DNA from: Streptomyces sp. ASQP_92
GTDB lineage: Bacteria > Actinomycetota > Actinomycetes > Streptomycetales > Streptomycetaceae
Assembly (NCBI RefSeq): GCF_025399895.1
Contig: NZ_JAODUA010000005.1
Coordinates: 1 to 64,000, forward strand
Reading direction: 5' to 3'
DNA length: 64,000 nt
This document shows, piece by piece, positions 45,347-53,594 of the stretch. Within the stretch, counting starts at the first letter, position 1. Every line of letters begins with the position of its first letter. The notes below the pieces were generated by a model. It was not told the DNA's origin, ran no database searches, and saw nothing but the letters and a program-made list of their open reading frames with translations. The translations under genes were made by a program, and so were the position numbers.

Positions 45347-46900
45347 TCACCAGCGACCAGCACAGTCCGACACCAGCGACCAGCACAGTCCGAGCATCAC
45401 CACGACGAAGGGGAGCGCGACCAGGATCGTCGCCGTCTGGAGGGATTTGAGGCCGCCCGCCACGAGCAGCACCGCCGCGACCGCCGCCATCAGGACGCCC
45501 CACATCACCACCAGCCAGGTCGGCGGGTGCAGCGAACCCCGGCTGGTGAGCGAGCCCATCACCAGCGAGGCCGAGTCCGCGCTGGTGATGAAGTACGTCA
45601 TCACCAGCGCCATCGCGATGTACGAGGTGACCGTGCCGATCGGCAGCGCGTCCAGCGTCGCGAACAGGGAGGCCTCGGCGCCGTCCTCGACCGCCCCGGC
45701 GAGATCGGCCGCGCCGGTGGAGGCGAGCCGGATCGCGGTGCCGCCCATGACGCAGAACCAGATCACCGTCGCGCCGCTCGGCACGAGCAGCACCCCGATG
45801 AGGAACTCGCGGATCGTGCGGCCGCGCGAGATGCGGGCGATGAAGGTGCCCACGAACGGCGCCCACGACAGCCACCAGGCCCAGTAGAAGACGGTCCAGG
45901 CACCCAGCCACGCACGGTCGGTGAAGGCGCCCGTGCGGCTGGCCATGGGGAGCAGATCGTGCAGATAGCCGCCGATCGAGGCCGGGATGGTGTCCAGGAC
46001 GTAGACGGTCGGGCCGAGCAGGAACACGAACAGCATCAGCACCGCGGCCAGCACCAGGTTGAGGGTGGACAGCCACTTCACGCCCTTGTGCAGCCCGGAG
46101 AACGCGGACAGCACGAAGGCCGCCGACAGCGCGGCGATGATGACGAGTTGGGTCGTTCGCGAATTGTTGACGTTCGAGGTGATGTCCAGGCCCTCGGCGA
46201 CCTGGAGGGCGCCCAGGCCCAGGCTGGTCGCGGTGCCGAAGACGGTCGCGAAGACGGCGAGCAGATCGATGCAGCGGCCCACCCGGCCGTCCGCCCGGCG
46301 TGCGCCGATGAGGGGCACGAAGGCGGAGGACAGCCGGTTGCCGCGCTGCTTGCGAAACGCGGCGTACGCCAGGGCGAGCCCCGCGATGCCGTAGATCGCC
46401 CAGGGGGTGAGCGTCCAGTGGAAGAAGGAGTACTCCAGGGCGGTGCGCGCGGCGTCGCCCGAGCCCGGTTGGGCGCCGGTCGCCGGCGGCGGGCTGAGGA
46501 AGTGCGTGAGCGGTTCGCCGACCCCGTAGAACATGAGGCCGATGCCCATGCCCGCGCTGAACATCATGGCGATCCAGGCCAGGTTGGTGAACTCCGGCTC
46601 GGAGTCGTCCGCGCCCAGCCTGATCCGCCCGTACCGGCTGACGGCCAGGACCAGGCACAGCACCAGGAAGGTGTCGGCGGCGACCACGAAGAGCCAGGCG
46701 AAGTTGTCGAGCACCCAGGCAAGCGCGGTCGAGGAGGCGCTGTCGAAGGAGCTCTTGCCCAGCGCGGCCCAGGCGACCACCGCCACCACCGCGAGCACGC
46801 CGACGGTGATCAGGGTGCGGTCGGGGGCGGGGTCGAGGTCCGGTCGCACGTCGTCGGGCGGGGCGGCGGAGCCGGAATGATCGATCGAATCGCTGGTCAT
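45347..46900 (-). CDS. BCCT-family betaine/choline/carnitine transporter, C-terminally truncated
   Basis: This 517-aa carrier has 12 predicted helices. Family motifs include MFSAGMGIGLMFYGVGEP (the glycine-rich BCCT stretch in TM3) and FYWAWWLSWAPFVGTFIARI (TM8, the substrate-binding Trp segment). It would import glycine betaine or a related osmolyte with Na+ or H+. The frame stops right after TM12 with the novel residues SDCAGRW. A perfect 23-bp tandem duplication shifts the frame, and without it the protein would continue for 61 residues rich in Arg and Lys. In BetP of Corynebacterium such a basic C-terminal tail is the osmosensor, so this allele may be deregulated. Confidence 0.85.
   Translation of the reverse strand: MTSDSIDHSGSAAPPDDVRPDLDPAPDRTLITVGVLAVVAVVAWAALGKSSFDSASSTALAWVLDNFAWLFVVAADTFLVLCLVLAVSRYGRIRLGADDSEPEFTNLAWIAMMFSAGMGIGLMFYGVGEPLTHFLSPPPATGAQPGSGDAARTALEYSFFHWTLTPWAIYGIAGLALAYAAFRKQRGNRLSSAFVPLIGARRADGRVGRCIDLLAVFATVFGTATSLGLGALQVAEGLDITSNVNNSRTTQLVIIAALSAAFVLSAFSGLHKGVKWLSTLNLVLAAVLMLFVFLLGPTVYVLDTIPASIGGYLHDLLPMASRTGAFTDRAWLGAWTVFYWAWWLSWAPFVGTFIARISRGRTIREFLIGVLLVPSGATVIWFCVMGGTAIRLASTGAADLAGAVEDGAEASLFATLDALPIGTVTSYIAMALVMTYFITSADSASLVMGSLTSRGSLHPPTWLVVMWGVLMAAVAAVLLVAGGLKSLQTATILVALPFVVVMLGLCWSLVSDCAGRW
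45348..45393. repeat. perfect 23-bp tandem duplication causing a frameshift
   Basis: Positions 45348-45370 and 45371-45393 are identical. As 23 is not a multiple of three, the extra copy shifts the BCCT frame and creates an early TGA. Such a head-to-tail repeat could expand or contract by replication slippage. Confidence 0.92.
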
Positions 46901-47042
46901 GGCGCCCCACTATGGTGGGGGATGTACGCATTTTGTGGGGTGGCGCGCCGTCTGCGGTGCCCGGGCGGCTATGGGCAGGCGCGCGCCGGACGGATAGGGT
47001 CTGAGGCGGCGCGACTGCCTGTTCGAAAGCAAGGGATGGCAA

Positions 47043-48197
47043 GTGACGGACGGCGCAGTTTTGGAGACCGCCCGCGTACTCGTGGCGGCGGACAAGTTCA
47101 AGGGCTCGCTCACGGCCGTAGAGGTCGCGGAGCGGGTGACGGCCGGGCTGCGGCGGGTCGTCCCGGATCTGCGGGTCGAGACCCTGCCGGTCGCCGACGG
47201 CGGCGACGGCACGGTGGCGGCCGCGGTGGCGGCCGGTTTCGAGCGCCGCGAGGCGCGCGTCACGGGCCCGCTGGGCACCCCGGTGACGGCGGCGTACGCG
47301 GTACGCGACGGCGTGGCCGTGGTCGAGATGGCGGAGGCCTCCGGGCTCCAGCACCTCCCCGAGGGCGTCTTCGCGGCGCTCACCGCGACCACGTACGGCT
47401 CCGGTGAGCTGCTGCTCGCCGCGCTCGACGATGGCGCGCGCACCATCGTGTTCGGCGTCGGCGGCAGCGCGACGACCGACGGCGGCGCCGGCATGCTGGC
47501 CGCGCTCGGCGCGCGCTTCCTGGACGCCGCGGGTGAGCCCGTGGGCCCGGGTGGCGGCGCGCTCGCCGACCTCGCGACGGCCGACTTCTCGGGTCTCGAC
47601 GCCCGCTTCAAGGACGTGGAACTGGTCCTCGCCAGCGATGTCGACAACCCGCTGACCGGCCCCAAGGGTGCCCCCGCGATCTACGGTCCGCAAAAGGGAG
47701 CCTCCCCCGAGGACGTGGCCGCCCTCGACGCGGCCCTGGCCCACTACGCCAAGGTCCTCGAAGGCGTGCTCGGCGCGAAGGCCGCCGAGGCCGCGCTCGC
47801 CCCGGGCGCCGGTGCGGCCGGCGGCATCGGCTACGGCGCGCTCGTCGCCCTGGACGCCGCGTTCCGGCCCGGCATCGAGGTCATGCTCGACGTCCTCGGC
47901 TTCGCGCCCGCCCTGGCCCGCGCCACCCTGGTGATCACCGGCGAGGGCTCGCTCGACGAGCAGACCCTGCACGGCAAGGCGCCCGCGGGCGTCGCGGCCG
48001 CCGCCCGTGCGGCCGGCATCGAGGTCGTCGCGGTGTGCGGCCGCCTCCTGCTCCAGCCCGGCCAGCTCGGCGAGGCGGGCATCCGCCGCGCCTACGCCCT
48101 GACCGAGCTGGAGCCCGACCCGGCCCGCTGCATGGCCAACGCGGGCCCGCTCCTGGAGCAGGCCGCGCAGAACATCGCGAGCGACTTCCTGCTGTAG
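47043..48197 (+). CDS. glycerate 2-kinase (GlxK/GarK family)
   Basis: This 384-aa type-II glycerate kinase phosphorylates D-glycerate in glyoxylate and serine metabolism. Family motifs are AADKFKGSLTAVEVAE near the N-terminus, LPVADGGDGTV, VGGSATTDGGAGM, a LASDVDNPLTG segment and ITGEGSLDEQTLHGKAP. The GTG start at 47043 diverges from the BCCT gene. Length is typical. A hairpin terminator follows at 48225. Confidence 0.9.
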   Translation: MTDGAVLETARVLVAADKFKGSLTAVEVAERVTAGLRRVVPDLRVETLPVADGGDGTVAAAVAAGFERREARVTGPLGTPVTAAYAVRDGVAVVEMAEASGLQHLPEGVFAALTATTYGSGELLLAALDDGARTIVFGVGGSATTDGGAGMLAALGARFLDAAGEPVGPGGGALADLATADFSGLDARFKDVELVLASDVDNPLTGPKGAPAIYGPQKGASPEDVAALDAALAHYAKVLEGVLGAKAAEAALAPGAGAAGGIGYGALVALDAAFRPGIEVMLDVLGFAPALARATLVITGEGSLDEQTLHGKAPAGVAAAARAAGIEVVAVCGRLLLQPGQLGEAGIRRAYALTELEPDPARCMANAGPLLEQAAQNIASDFLL

Positions 48198-48446
48198 CCC
48201 GGCCCTCGCCCTCACCTCAGGCGGCCCCCTTCGCGATACGCGAGGGGGGTCGTTCGTTGTTGCGGGGGTTGGGGCCGCCCTGGACGGCGGGGGCCCGTGC
48301 CGGCCCGGCCGGGGGCGGGAGCCGCCTGGGGCGGTGGAGGGTCCGTGCCGGGCGGCGCGTGCTCGCCGCACCTGGAGCGTCCCGGGCCCACCGCCCCCGG
48401 AGCGGCCCGGCCCCGCCGCGGTCCCCACCGAGCACACGGCCACGCC
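48198..48446. other. intergenic region between glycerate kinase and efflux genes
   Basis: This stretch holds a terminator at its left end and otherwise G/C-rich sequence with no credible gene. Open frames continue through it into the efflux gene, but their Pro/Arg-rich translation argues against coding. Confidence 0.6.
48225..48249 (+). terminator. hairpin terminator after glycerate kinase
   Basis: CCCCCTTCGCG (48225-48235) pairs with CGCGAGGGGGG (48239-48249) over 11 bp including one G-U pair, with an ATA loop, 28 bp after the stop. A T-containing tail (TCGTTCGTTGTT) follows, supporting intrinsic termination. Confidence 0.65.
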
Positions 48447-48488
48447 CCAGCGGTACGACGCCCACGTGCCAGCGGTACGACGCCCACG
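48447..48488 (+). repeat. two copies of a 22-bp direct repeat
   Basis: The 20-bp core CCAGCGGTACGACGCCCACG occurs at 48447-48466 and 48469-48488, separated by TG. It lies 30 bp upstream of the efflux-gene operator and could be an accessory regulator site or a chance duplication. Confidence 0.75.
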
Positions 48489-48517
48489 AACAACCGGCGT
48501 GCACACCTCCACGCATC

Positions 48518-48545
48518 ATGAGACACTGGTGTCTCATTCGATACT
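48518..48545 (+). promoter_or_regulatory. operator-like palindrome and -10 of the efflux gene
   Basis: Nine-bp arms ATGAGACAC and GTGTCTCAT flank a TG centre (48518-48537). A -10-like GATACT follows at 48540-48545, and GGAG then ATG at 48556 complete the start region. This size and symmetry is typical of a TetR-family operator, which would block transcription by covering the -35 to -10 region. No -35 hexamer is obvious, as expected for an activator- or repressor-controlled promoter. Confidence 0.6.
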
Positions 48546-48555
48546 GGAGTGTTCC

Positions 48556-50076
48556 ATGACGTCGCCCCTCGACCCCCGGCGCTGGGTCGTCCTCGCGATT
48601 CTTTCCGGCAGTCTGTTGCTGATCGCGATGGACACCACGATCCTCAACGTCGCTTTCCCCTCGCTGGTGAGCGACCTTCAGCCCAGCTCCGTACAGCAGT
48701 TGTGGATCATCGACGTGTACGCGCTCGCCCTCTCCGGCCTCCTCGTGACGGCCGGGGCGCTCGGCGACCGATGGGGACGCAAGCGGTTGCTGCTCGCCGG
48801 ATTCACGATCTTCGCGTGCGCCTCGCTGATGGCTGTCTTCGCGACCGAGGCCTGGCAGGTCATCGCGGCCCGCGCGCTGCTCGGCGTCGGGGGAGCGGCG
48901 ATCATGCCGTCCACCCTGTCGATCCTGCGCGACGTGTTCACCGACGCGCGCGAGCGCGCGCTCGCCTACGCGGTGTGGGCGGCCGTCTTCGGTGGTGGCA
49001 TGGCGCTCGGCCCGGTCGTCGGCGGACTGCTCGTCGAGCGGGACGGCTGGCAGTCCGCGTTCCTGATCAACGTTCCGGTCGCCCTGGTGATCATCGCCCT
49101 CGGCGCGTGGATCCTGCCCGAGTCCCGACAGCCCCGCGAGGGCCGCTGGGACTGGTGGGGCGTGGGCCAGTCCGTCGTCGGCATGCTGGCCCTGGCCGGT
49201 GGCATCAAGCAGCTCGGCAAGGGCGGGCCCACCGACCCGGTGGCCTGGGTGCTGCTCCTGGTCGCCGCCGTCGCGCTGACGGTGTTCGTCCGCCGTCAAC
49301 TGCGCCTGCCCCAACCGCTGTTCCACGTCCGGCTGTTCACCAACCGCTCGTTCAGCACCGCCGCCGCGTCGATCTTCCTCGGGATGATCGCGCTGGGATC
49401 GGCGCTGTTCCTGGTCACGCAGTGGTTCCAGTACGGCCAGGGCTACAGCCCCCTGGCGGCCGGCATCCGGCTGCTTCCGGCGCCGCTCGGCCTGGTCGTC
49501 ACCTCGCTGGTGACCCCGGTCCTGATGCACCGGCTGCCGATCCGGCACGTGATCGGCGGGGGCCTGCTCCTGATGGCCACGGGTCTCGCCCTGCCGTGGC
49601 TGTTCCAGCAGTCCGGGCCGCTCGCCTACCCCGGTGTCGCGGTGGCGCTCGGCGTACTGGGCTGCGGTGTCGGTGTGGCGACCACGGCGGCCTCCGTGAC
49701 GCTGATGGCCTCCGCCCCCAAGGAGCACGTCAGTGGTGCGGCGGCGGTCGAGGAGACCTGCTACGAACTGGGCGCGGCGATGGGCGTCGCCATCCTCGGC
49801 AGTGTGGCGGCGGCCCTGTACCGCGGCCATCTGCCCGAGCTGGGCCTGGACGGCGCCGCGACCGCGTCCGTACGGGACTCGGTGGGCGAGGCGGCGCATG
49901 TGGCCTCCGCGATCGGTGGGCCGGCGGGAGTGGAGCTCCTGGCGAAGGCATCGTCGGCCTTCACCCTCGGGATGACCCCGACGTTTCTCCTCGCGGCGGT
50001 TCTGCCGCTGGCCGCGGCGGCCCTGGCCTGGTGGAAGATCCCACCCACCCTCCGCCCCACCGAAACCCCCCACTGA
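48556..50076 (+). CDS. DHA2-family (EmrB/QacA-type) MFS drug efflux transporter
   Basis: This 506-aa protein has 14 predicted helices. LIAMDTTILNVAFPSLVSDL is the family motif D1 in TM1, followed by GALGDRWGRKRLLLAG (motif A) and GVGGAAIMPSTLSIL. AAVFGGGMALGPVVGGLL is motif C of drug/H+ antiporters. It would export a hydrophobic compound. The ATG at 48556 is preferred because GGAG precedes it; an upstream extension would be Pro/Arg-rich. No regulator gene is adjacent, although its promoter has an operator-like palindrome. Confidence 0.88.
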   Translation: MTSPLDPRRWVVLAILSGSLLLIAMDTTILNVAFPSLVSDLQPSSVQQLWIIDVYALALSGLLVTAGALGDRWGRKRLLLAGFTIFACASLMAVFATEAWQVIAARALLGVGGAAIMPSTLSILRDVFTDARERALAYAVWAAVFGGGMALGPVVGGLLVERDGWQSAFLINVPVALVIIALGAWILPESRQPREGRWDWWGVGQSVVGMLALAGGIKQLGKGGPTDPVAWVLLLVAAVALTVFVRRQLRLPQPLFHVRLFTNRSFSTAAASIFLGMIALGSALFLVTQWFQYGQGYSPLAAGIRLLPAPLGLVVTSLVTPVLMHRLPIRHVIGGGLLLMATGLALPWLFQQSGPLAYPGVAVALGVLGCGVGVATTAASVTLMASAPKEHVSGAAAVEETCYELGAAMGVAILGSVAAALYRGHLPELGLDGAATASVRDSVGEAAHVASAIGGPAGVELLAKASSAFTLGMTPTFLLAAVLPLAAAALAWWKIPPTLRPTETPH

Positions 50077-50130
50077 CTTCCGCCCGTCCTCAACCTCCCC
50101 CAAGGCCTTAAGGGCCAGGGGGACCCCCAT

Positions 50131-50622
50131 GACGGGCTGAGGTGTCCGATACGGGCCGGCACCGGTCCTGCCAGGGGCGCGGGGGCCCGCAGACCGAAGG
50201 GCTTTTAGGGGCGCGGGGAACTGCGCGAGAAGCGACCACGGTCCGCACCTGAGAGCGGGGTTGCCTGGGGCTCCGCCCCGGACCCCGTATCGCGCCTGAA
50301 CGGCGCTCGTCCTCAAACGCCGGACGGGCTGAGGTGTCCGATGCGGGTCGGCACCGGTCCTGCCAGGGGCGCGGGGAACTGCGCGAGAAGCGACCACGCT
50401 CCGCACCCGAAAGCGGGGTTGCCTGGGGCTCCGCCCCAGACCCCGTATCGCGCCTGAACGGCGCTCGTCCTCAATCGCCGGACGGGCTGAGGTGTTCGAT
50501 ATGGGTCGGCACCGGTCCTGCCAGGGGCGCGGGGAACTGCGCAAGAAGCGACCACGGTCCGCAGCCGAGGGCGGGGTTGCCCGGGGCTCCGCCCCAGACC
50601 CCGTATCGCGCCTGATGACCAC
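50131..50622. repeat. three tandem degenerate repeats of about 160-190 bp
   Basis: The boundary sequence GACGGGCTGAGGTGT recurs at 50131, 50323 and 50481. Unit 1 is 192 bp with an internal insertion, unit 2 is 158 bp and unit 3 is truncated near 50622. Each contains GGGGCGCGGGGAACTGCGC and a hairpin built on GGGGC-TCC-GCCCC. Copies are about 90 percent alike by eye. They resemble the dispersed non-coding repeats found between Streptomyces genes; no conserved reading frame exists. Together with 50077-50130, this fills the gap between the convergent efflux and pssA genes. Confidence 0.85.
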
Positions 50623-50661
50623 GGTCCGCACCCCCGAACGGCCCCCCGGAACGGGGATACG

Positions 50662-50699
50662 AAAAAGGGCCCCGGGTACACAAACCCTGGGCCCCTTTT
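50662..50699 (-). terminator. strong intrinsic terminator downstream of pssA
   Basis: A 16-nt arm at 50662-50677 pairs with 50684-50699 with two mismatched or wobble positions around a 6-nt loop. On the minus strand it ends in a T-run (TTTTT) just 16 bp after the pssA stop. On the plus strand it also ends in TTTT, so it may stop transcription from both sides. Confidence 0.85.
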
Positions 50700-50715
50700 C
50701 GGCGGCGTGAGCGAC

Positions 50716-51570
50716 CTACGGGAGCTGCGCCGCCCTGGCCTCGCGCCGGTTGTCGCGGAACGTGTTCACCCGGCGAGCCGTGGCGAACAGCGGGATCGTC
50801 GCGGCCAGGACGATCTGGAGCGCGCAGCCGGTCTGGAGCAGCATCTGACCGCCGGGGGCGTCGAACGCCCACGCCGCGAGCAGACCCATCGCCCCGATGA
50901 TCCAGCTCAGCATCGCCACCGCGAGGACCCCCCGCGGCTTCGGGTACTCGACCCGGCTCACCATCAGCCAGGCGACTCCGATGACGGCGAGCAGCGTCGG
51001 GACGAACGGCAGCTCAAGGAGGACGATCGAGACGACCGTGAGCGCGCCGAACGGGCTCGGCATGCCCTGGAACATGCCGTCCTTCATCGTCACGCAGCTG
51101 AACCGCGCGAGTCTGAGCACCACGGCGAGCAGCACCGTGATCGCGGCGACCGCGGCCACCCGCTGGTGGGCGTCGTCGGCGACCATGCCGTACACGAGCA
51201 CGAAGTACGCCGGCGCCAGCCCGAAGCTGATGAGGTCCGAGAGGTTGTCCAGCTCGGCGCCCATCGGGGAGCTGCGCAGCTTGCGGGCGACCAGACCGTC
51301 ACAGAGGTCGAAGATCGCCGCGAGCAGCATCAGGATCACGGCGGTCGCGGCGGAGTGCCGCGCCATGCCCGTCTCCTGGCTCCCGGAGAGGTGCGGGATG
51401 AGGATGCCCGTGGTGGTGAAGTACACCGCCATGAAGCCGCACGTGGCGTTGCCGAGGGTGAGGGTGTCCGCTATCGACAGCCTCAGTGACAGCGGCATCT
51501 CCTCGACGTCGTCCTCGGACTCCGCCTCGGGGACCCAGCCGGCCTGCGTCTCGGGATCAATCACGGTCAA
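50716..51570 (-). CDS. pssA: CDP-diacylglycerol-serine O-phosphatidyltransferase
   Basis: This 284-aa membrane enzyme makes phosphatidylserine from CDP-diacylglycerol and serine. The CDP-alcohol phosphotransferase motif is complete, with conserved Asp residues in CDGLVARKLRSSPMGAELDN and the following LSD. About eight hydrophobic helices follow an acidic 25-residue N-terminus. The start is TTG 51570 or GTG 51564, both inside the psd gene, so it is translationally coupled to Psd, which uses its product. Confidence 0.88.
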   Translation of the reverse strand: MTVIDPETQAGWVPEAESEDDVEEMPLSLRLSIADTLTLGNATCGFMAVYFTTTGILIPHLSGSQETGMARHSAATAVILMLLAAIFDLCDGLVARKLRSSPMGAELDNLSDLISFGLAPAYFVLVYGMVADDAHQRVAAVAAITVLLAVVLRLARFSCVTMKDGMFQGMPSPFGALTVVSIVLLELPFVPTLLAVIGVAWLMVSRVEYPKPRGVLAVAMLSWIIGAMGLLAAWAFDAPGGQMLLQTGCALQIVLAATIPLFATARRVNTFRDNRREARAAQLP

Positions 51571-52213
51571 TTCGAGTCACCCCCGCCGTGGTCGCCTGAC
51601 CGACCTCGACCGCGACCTCGACACCCTCGGGGAGGTAGATGTCGACCCGCGAACCGAAGCGGATGAGGCCGATGCGCTCGCCCTGCTCCACCTTGGTGCC
51701 CTGGGGGACGTACGGCACGATGCGCCGCGCGACCGCGCCGGCGATCTGCACCATCTCGATGTCGCCGAGCTCGGTGTCGAAGTGCCAGACAACGCGCTCG
51801 TTGTTCTCGCTCTCCTTGTTGAACGCCGGAACGAAACCGCCGGGGATGTGCTCCACGGACGTCACCGTGCCCGCCAGGGGCGCGCGGTTGACGTGGACGT
51901 TCAGCGGGCTCATGAAGATCGCGACGCGGGTCCGTCCGTCCTTCCACGGCATGATGCTCTGCACCACACCGTCGGCGGGGGAGATGACCCGCCCCTGCGT
52001 GATCTCACGCTCGGGGTCGCGGAAGAACCACAGCATGCCCGCCGCCAGAGCGGTGGTGGGCACGGCCACGATCGCCGCGCCCTTGGAACGGCGGGATCGG
52101 GCCAGGCTGAGGGCTGCGGTGGCGACGGTCGGCAGAAGCCACGGCGATGCTCCGCGAGCAAGGCGTCCCTTGAGGAAGCCGTCGCGTGGTGCAGAGGTTT
52201 GGCTGTGGGGCAT
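51557..52213 (-). CDS. psd: phosphatidylserine decarboxylase proenzyme
   Basis: This 218-aa protein is of the short PSD family that self-cleaves to form a pyruvoyl group. The cleavage site is visible as IRFGSRVDIYLP (Gly-Ser). FFRDPER, SPADGVVQSI and MSPLNVHVNR are conserved earlier. It would turn phosphatidylserine into phosphatidylethanolamine. ATG 52213 is preferred to an upstream start at 52249. It overlaps pssA and has its own candidate promoter at 52279-52307. Confidence 0.9.
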   Translation of the reverse strand: MPHSQTSAPRDGFLKGRLARGASPWLLPTVATAALSLARSRRSKGAAIVAVPTTALAAGMLWFFRDPEREITQGRVISPADGVVQSIMPWKDGRTRVAIFMSPLNVHVNRAPLAGTVTSVEHIPGGFVPAFNKESENNERVVWHFDTELGDIEMVQIAGAVARRIVPYVPQGTKVEQGERIGLIRFGSRVDIYLPEGVEVAVEVGQATTAGVTRIDRD

Positions 52214-52278
52214 GGATGACCTTCGTAGCGGATGATGCCGCGCTGGCAACGGGGGACGGCGGCAGGTTTACCGGCGAT

Positions 52279-52307
52279 GGTATCGGTTGCGAGCCGCAAC
52301 TGGGCAA
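52279..52307 (-). promoter_or_regulatory. putative psd promoter with internal palindrome
   Basis: On the minus strand, -35 TTGCCC (52302-52307) and -10 GATACC (52279-52284) are 17 bp apart. The spacer contains the palindrome GTTGCG-AGC-CGCAAC (52286-52300). The promoter would serve psd and pssA independently of the ethylmalonyl-CoA genes upstream. Confidence 0.45.
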
Positions 52308-52386
52308 GCCAGAAGCCGAGTCGGCGGCCGGAAGGCGATGACAGGGTGTGATGTTCTTCGCGGCCGAACCGACTCAAAAGCGACAA

Positions 52387-53592
52387 TCAACCCTGGAACC
52401 GGTACTCCTCAAGAAGTCGGCGCCCAATGATCATTTTCTGGATCTCGGCGGTACCTTCACCGATGAGCAGCATCGGCGCCTCGCGGTACAGGCGCTCGAT
52501 CTCGTACTCCTTGGAGAAGCCGTAACCGCCGTGAATGCGGAACGCGTCTTCCACCACCTCCTTGCAGTACTCGGAGGCGAGGTACTTCGCCATCCCTGCT
52601 TCGAGGTCGTTTCGTTCCCCGGAGTCCTTTTTGCGTGCTGCGTTCACCATCATCGCATGCGCGGCTTCGACCTTGGTAGCCATTTCGGCGAGCTTGAACT
52701 GGATCGCCTGGTGCTGGGCGATCGGCTTGCCGAAGGTGTGCCTCTGCTGGGCGTAGGAGACACCCAGCTCGAACGCACGCTGGGCGACTCCGCAGCCACG
52801 CGCCGCGACGTTGACGCGGCCGACCTCGACGCCGTCCATCATTTGGTAAAACCCTCGGCCGGTGACCCCGCCGAGCACGCGATTGGCCGGAATTCGCAGA
52901 CCGTCCATGATGAGTTCGGTCGTGTCTACGCCCTTGTATCCCATTTTGTCGATCTTGCCGGGAATGGTCAGTCCCGGGCGGACCTCGCCGAAGCCCGGCT
53001 CCTTCTCCACGAGGAAGGTCGTCATCGACTTGTGGGGCGCGGTGCCCTCCGGGTGTCCTTCGTCACTCCGGCACAGAACGGCGACCAGTGAGGACGTTCC
53101 GCCGTTGGTCAGCCACATCTTCTGGCCGTTCAGGACGTACTCGTCGCCGTCCTTGACGCCCTTGGACGTGATCGCCGACACATCCGAGCCGAGCGCCGGC
53201 TCCGACATCGAGAACGCTCCGCGCACCTCGCCGAGCGCCATCCGCGGCAGGAAGGTGTCCTTCTGCTCCTGGGTGCCGTGCTGCTTGAGCATGTACGCCA
53301 CGATGAAGTGCGTGTTGATGATGCCAGAGACCGACATCCAGCCACGCGCTATCTCCTCGACGCACAGCGCGTAGGTGAGCAGCGACTCACCGAGGCCGCC
53401 GTACTCCTCCGGGATCATCAGGCCGAACAGGCCCAACTCCTTGAGCCCCTCGACGATCTGCGTCGGGTACTCGTCCTTGTGCTCCAGCTGGGTCGCGACA
53501 GGAATGATCTCCTTGTCGACGAAGTCCCGTACGGTGGACAGGATTTCCTGCTGGACGTCGGTCAGACCGGCGGTCTGCGCGAGACGGGCCAT
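52387..53592 (-). CDS. mcd: acyl-CoA dehydrogenase, probable methylsuccinyl-CoA dehydrogenase
   Basis: This 401-aa flavoprotein has the acyl-CoA dehydrogenase fold: FSMSEPALGSDVSAI and WLTNGG for FAD, RHTFGKPIAQHQAIQF, IHGGYGFSKEYEIERLYREA and the catalytic Glu in IGEGTAEIQ. By position in the ethylmalonyl-CoA gene set it should oxidise (2S)-methylsuccinyl-CoA to mesaconyl-C1-CoA. It is shorter than the proteobacterial enzyme, as I recall it, so the assignment rests on context. It lies 2 bp after the hydratase gene. Confidence 0.82.
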   Translation of the reverse strand: MARLAQTAGLTDVQQEILSTVRDFVDKEIIPVATQLEHKDEYPTQIVEGLKELGLFGLMIPEEYGGLGESLLTYALCVEEIARGWMSVSGIINTHFIVAYMLKQHGTQEQKDTFLPRMALGEVRGAFSMSEPALGSDVSAITSKGVKDGDEYVLNGQKMWLTNGGTSSLVAVLCRSDEGHPEGTAPHKSMTTFLVEKEPGFGEVRPGLTIPGKIDKMGYKGVDTTELIMDGLRIPANRVLGGVTGRGFYQMMDGVEVGRVNVAARGCGVAQRAFELGVSYAQQRHTFGKPIAQHQAIQFKLAEMATKVEAAHAMMVNAARKKDSGERNDLEAGMAKYLASEYCKEVVEDAFRIHGGYGFSKEYEIERLYREAPMLLIGEGTAEIQKMIIGRRLLEEYRFQG

Positions 53593-53594
53593 GG

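Noticed and set aside
48334..48555. N-terminal extension of the efflux transporter from an upstream start
   Set aside because: The extra residues are Arg/Pro-rich and cross the operator and promoter. The ATG at 48556 has a ribosome-binding site and opens directly into TM1.
50131..50622. CRISPR array
   Set aside because: The repeats are 158-192 bp, degenerate and without unique spacers, and no cas genes are present. They are tandem non-coding repeats.
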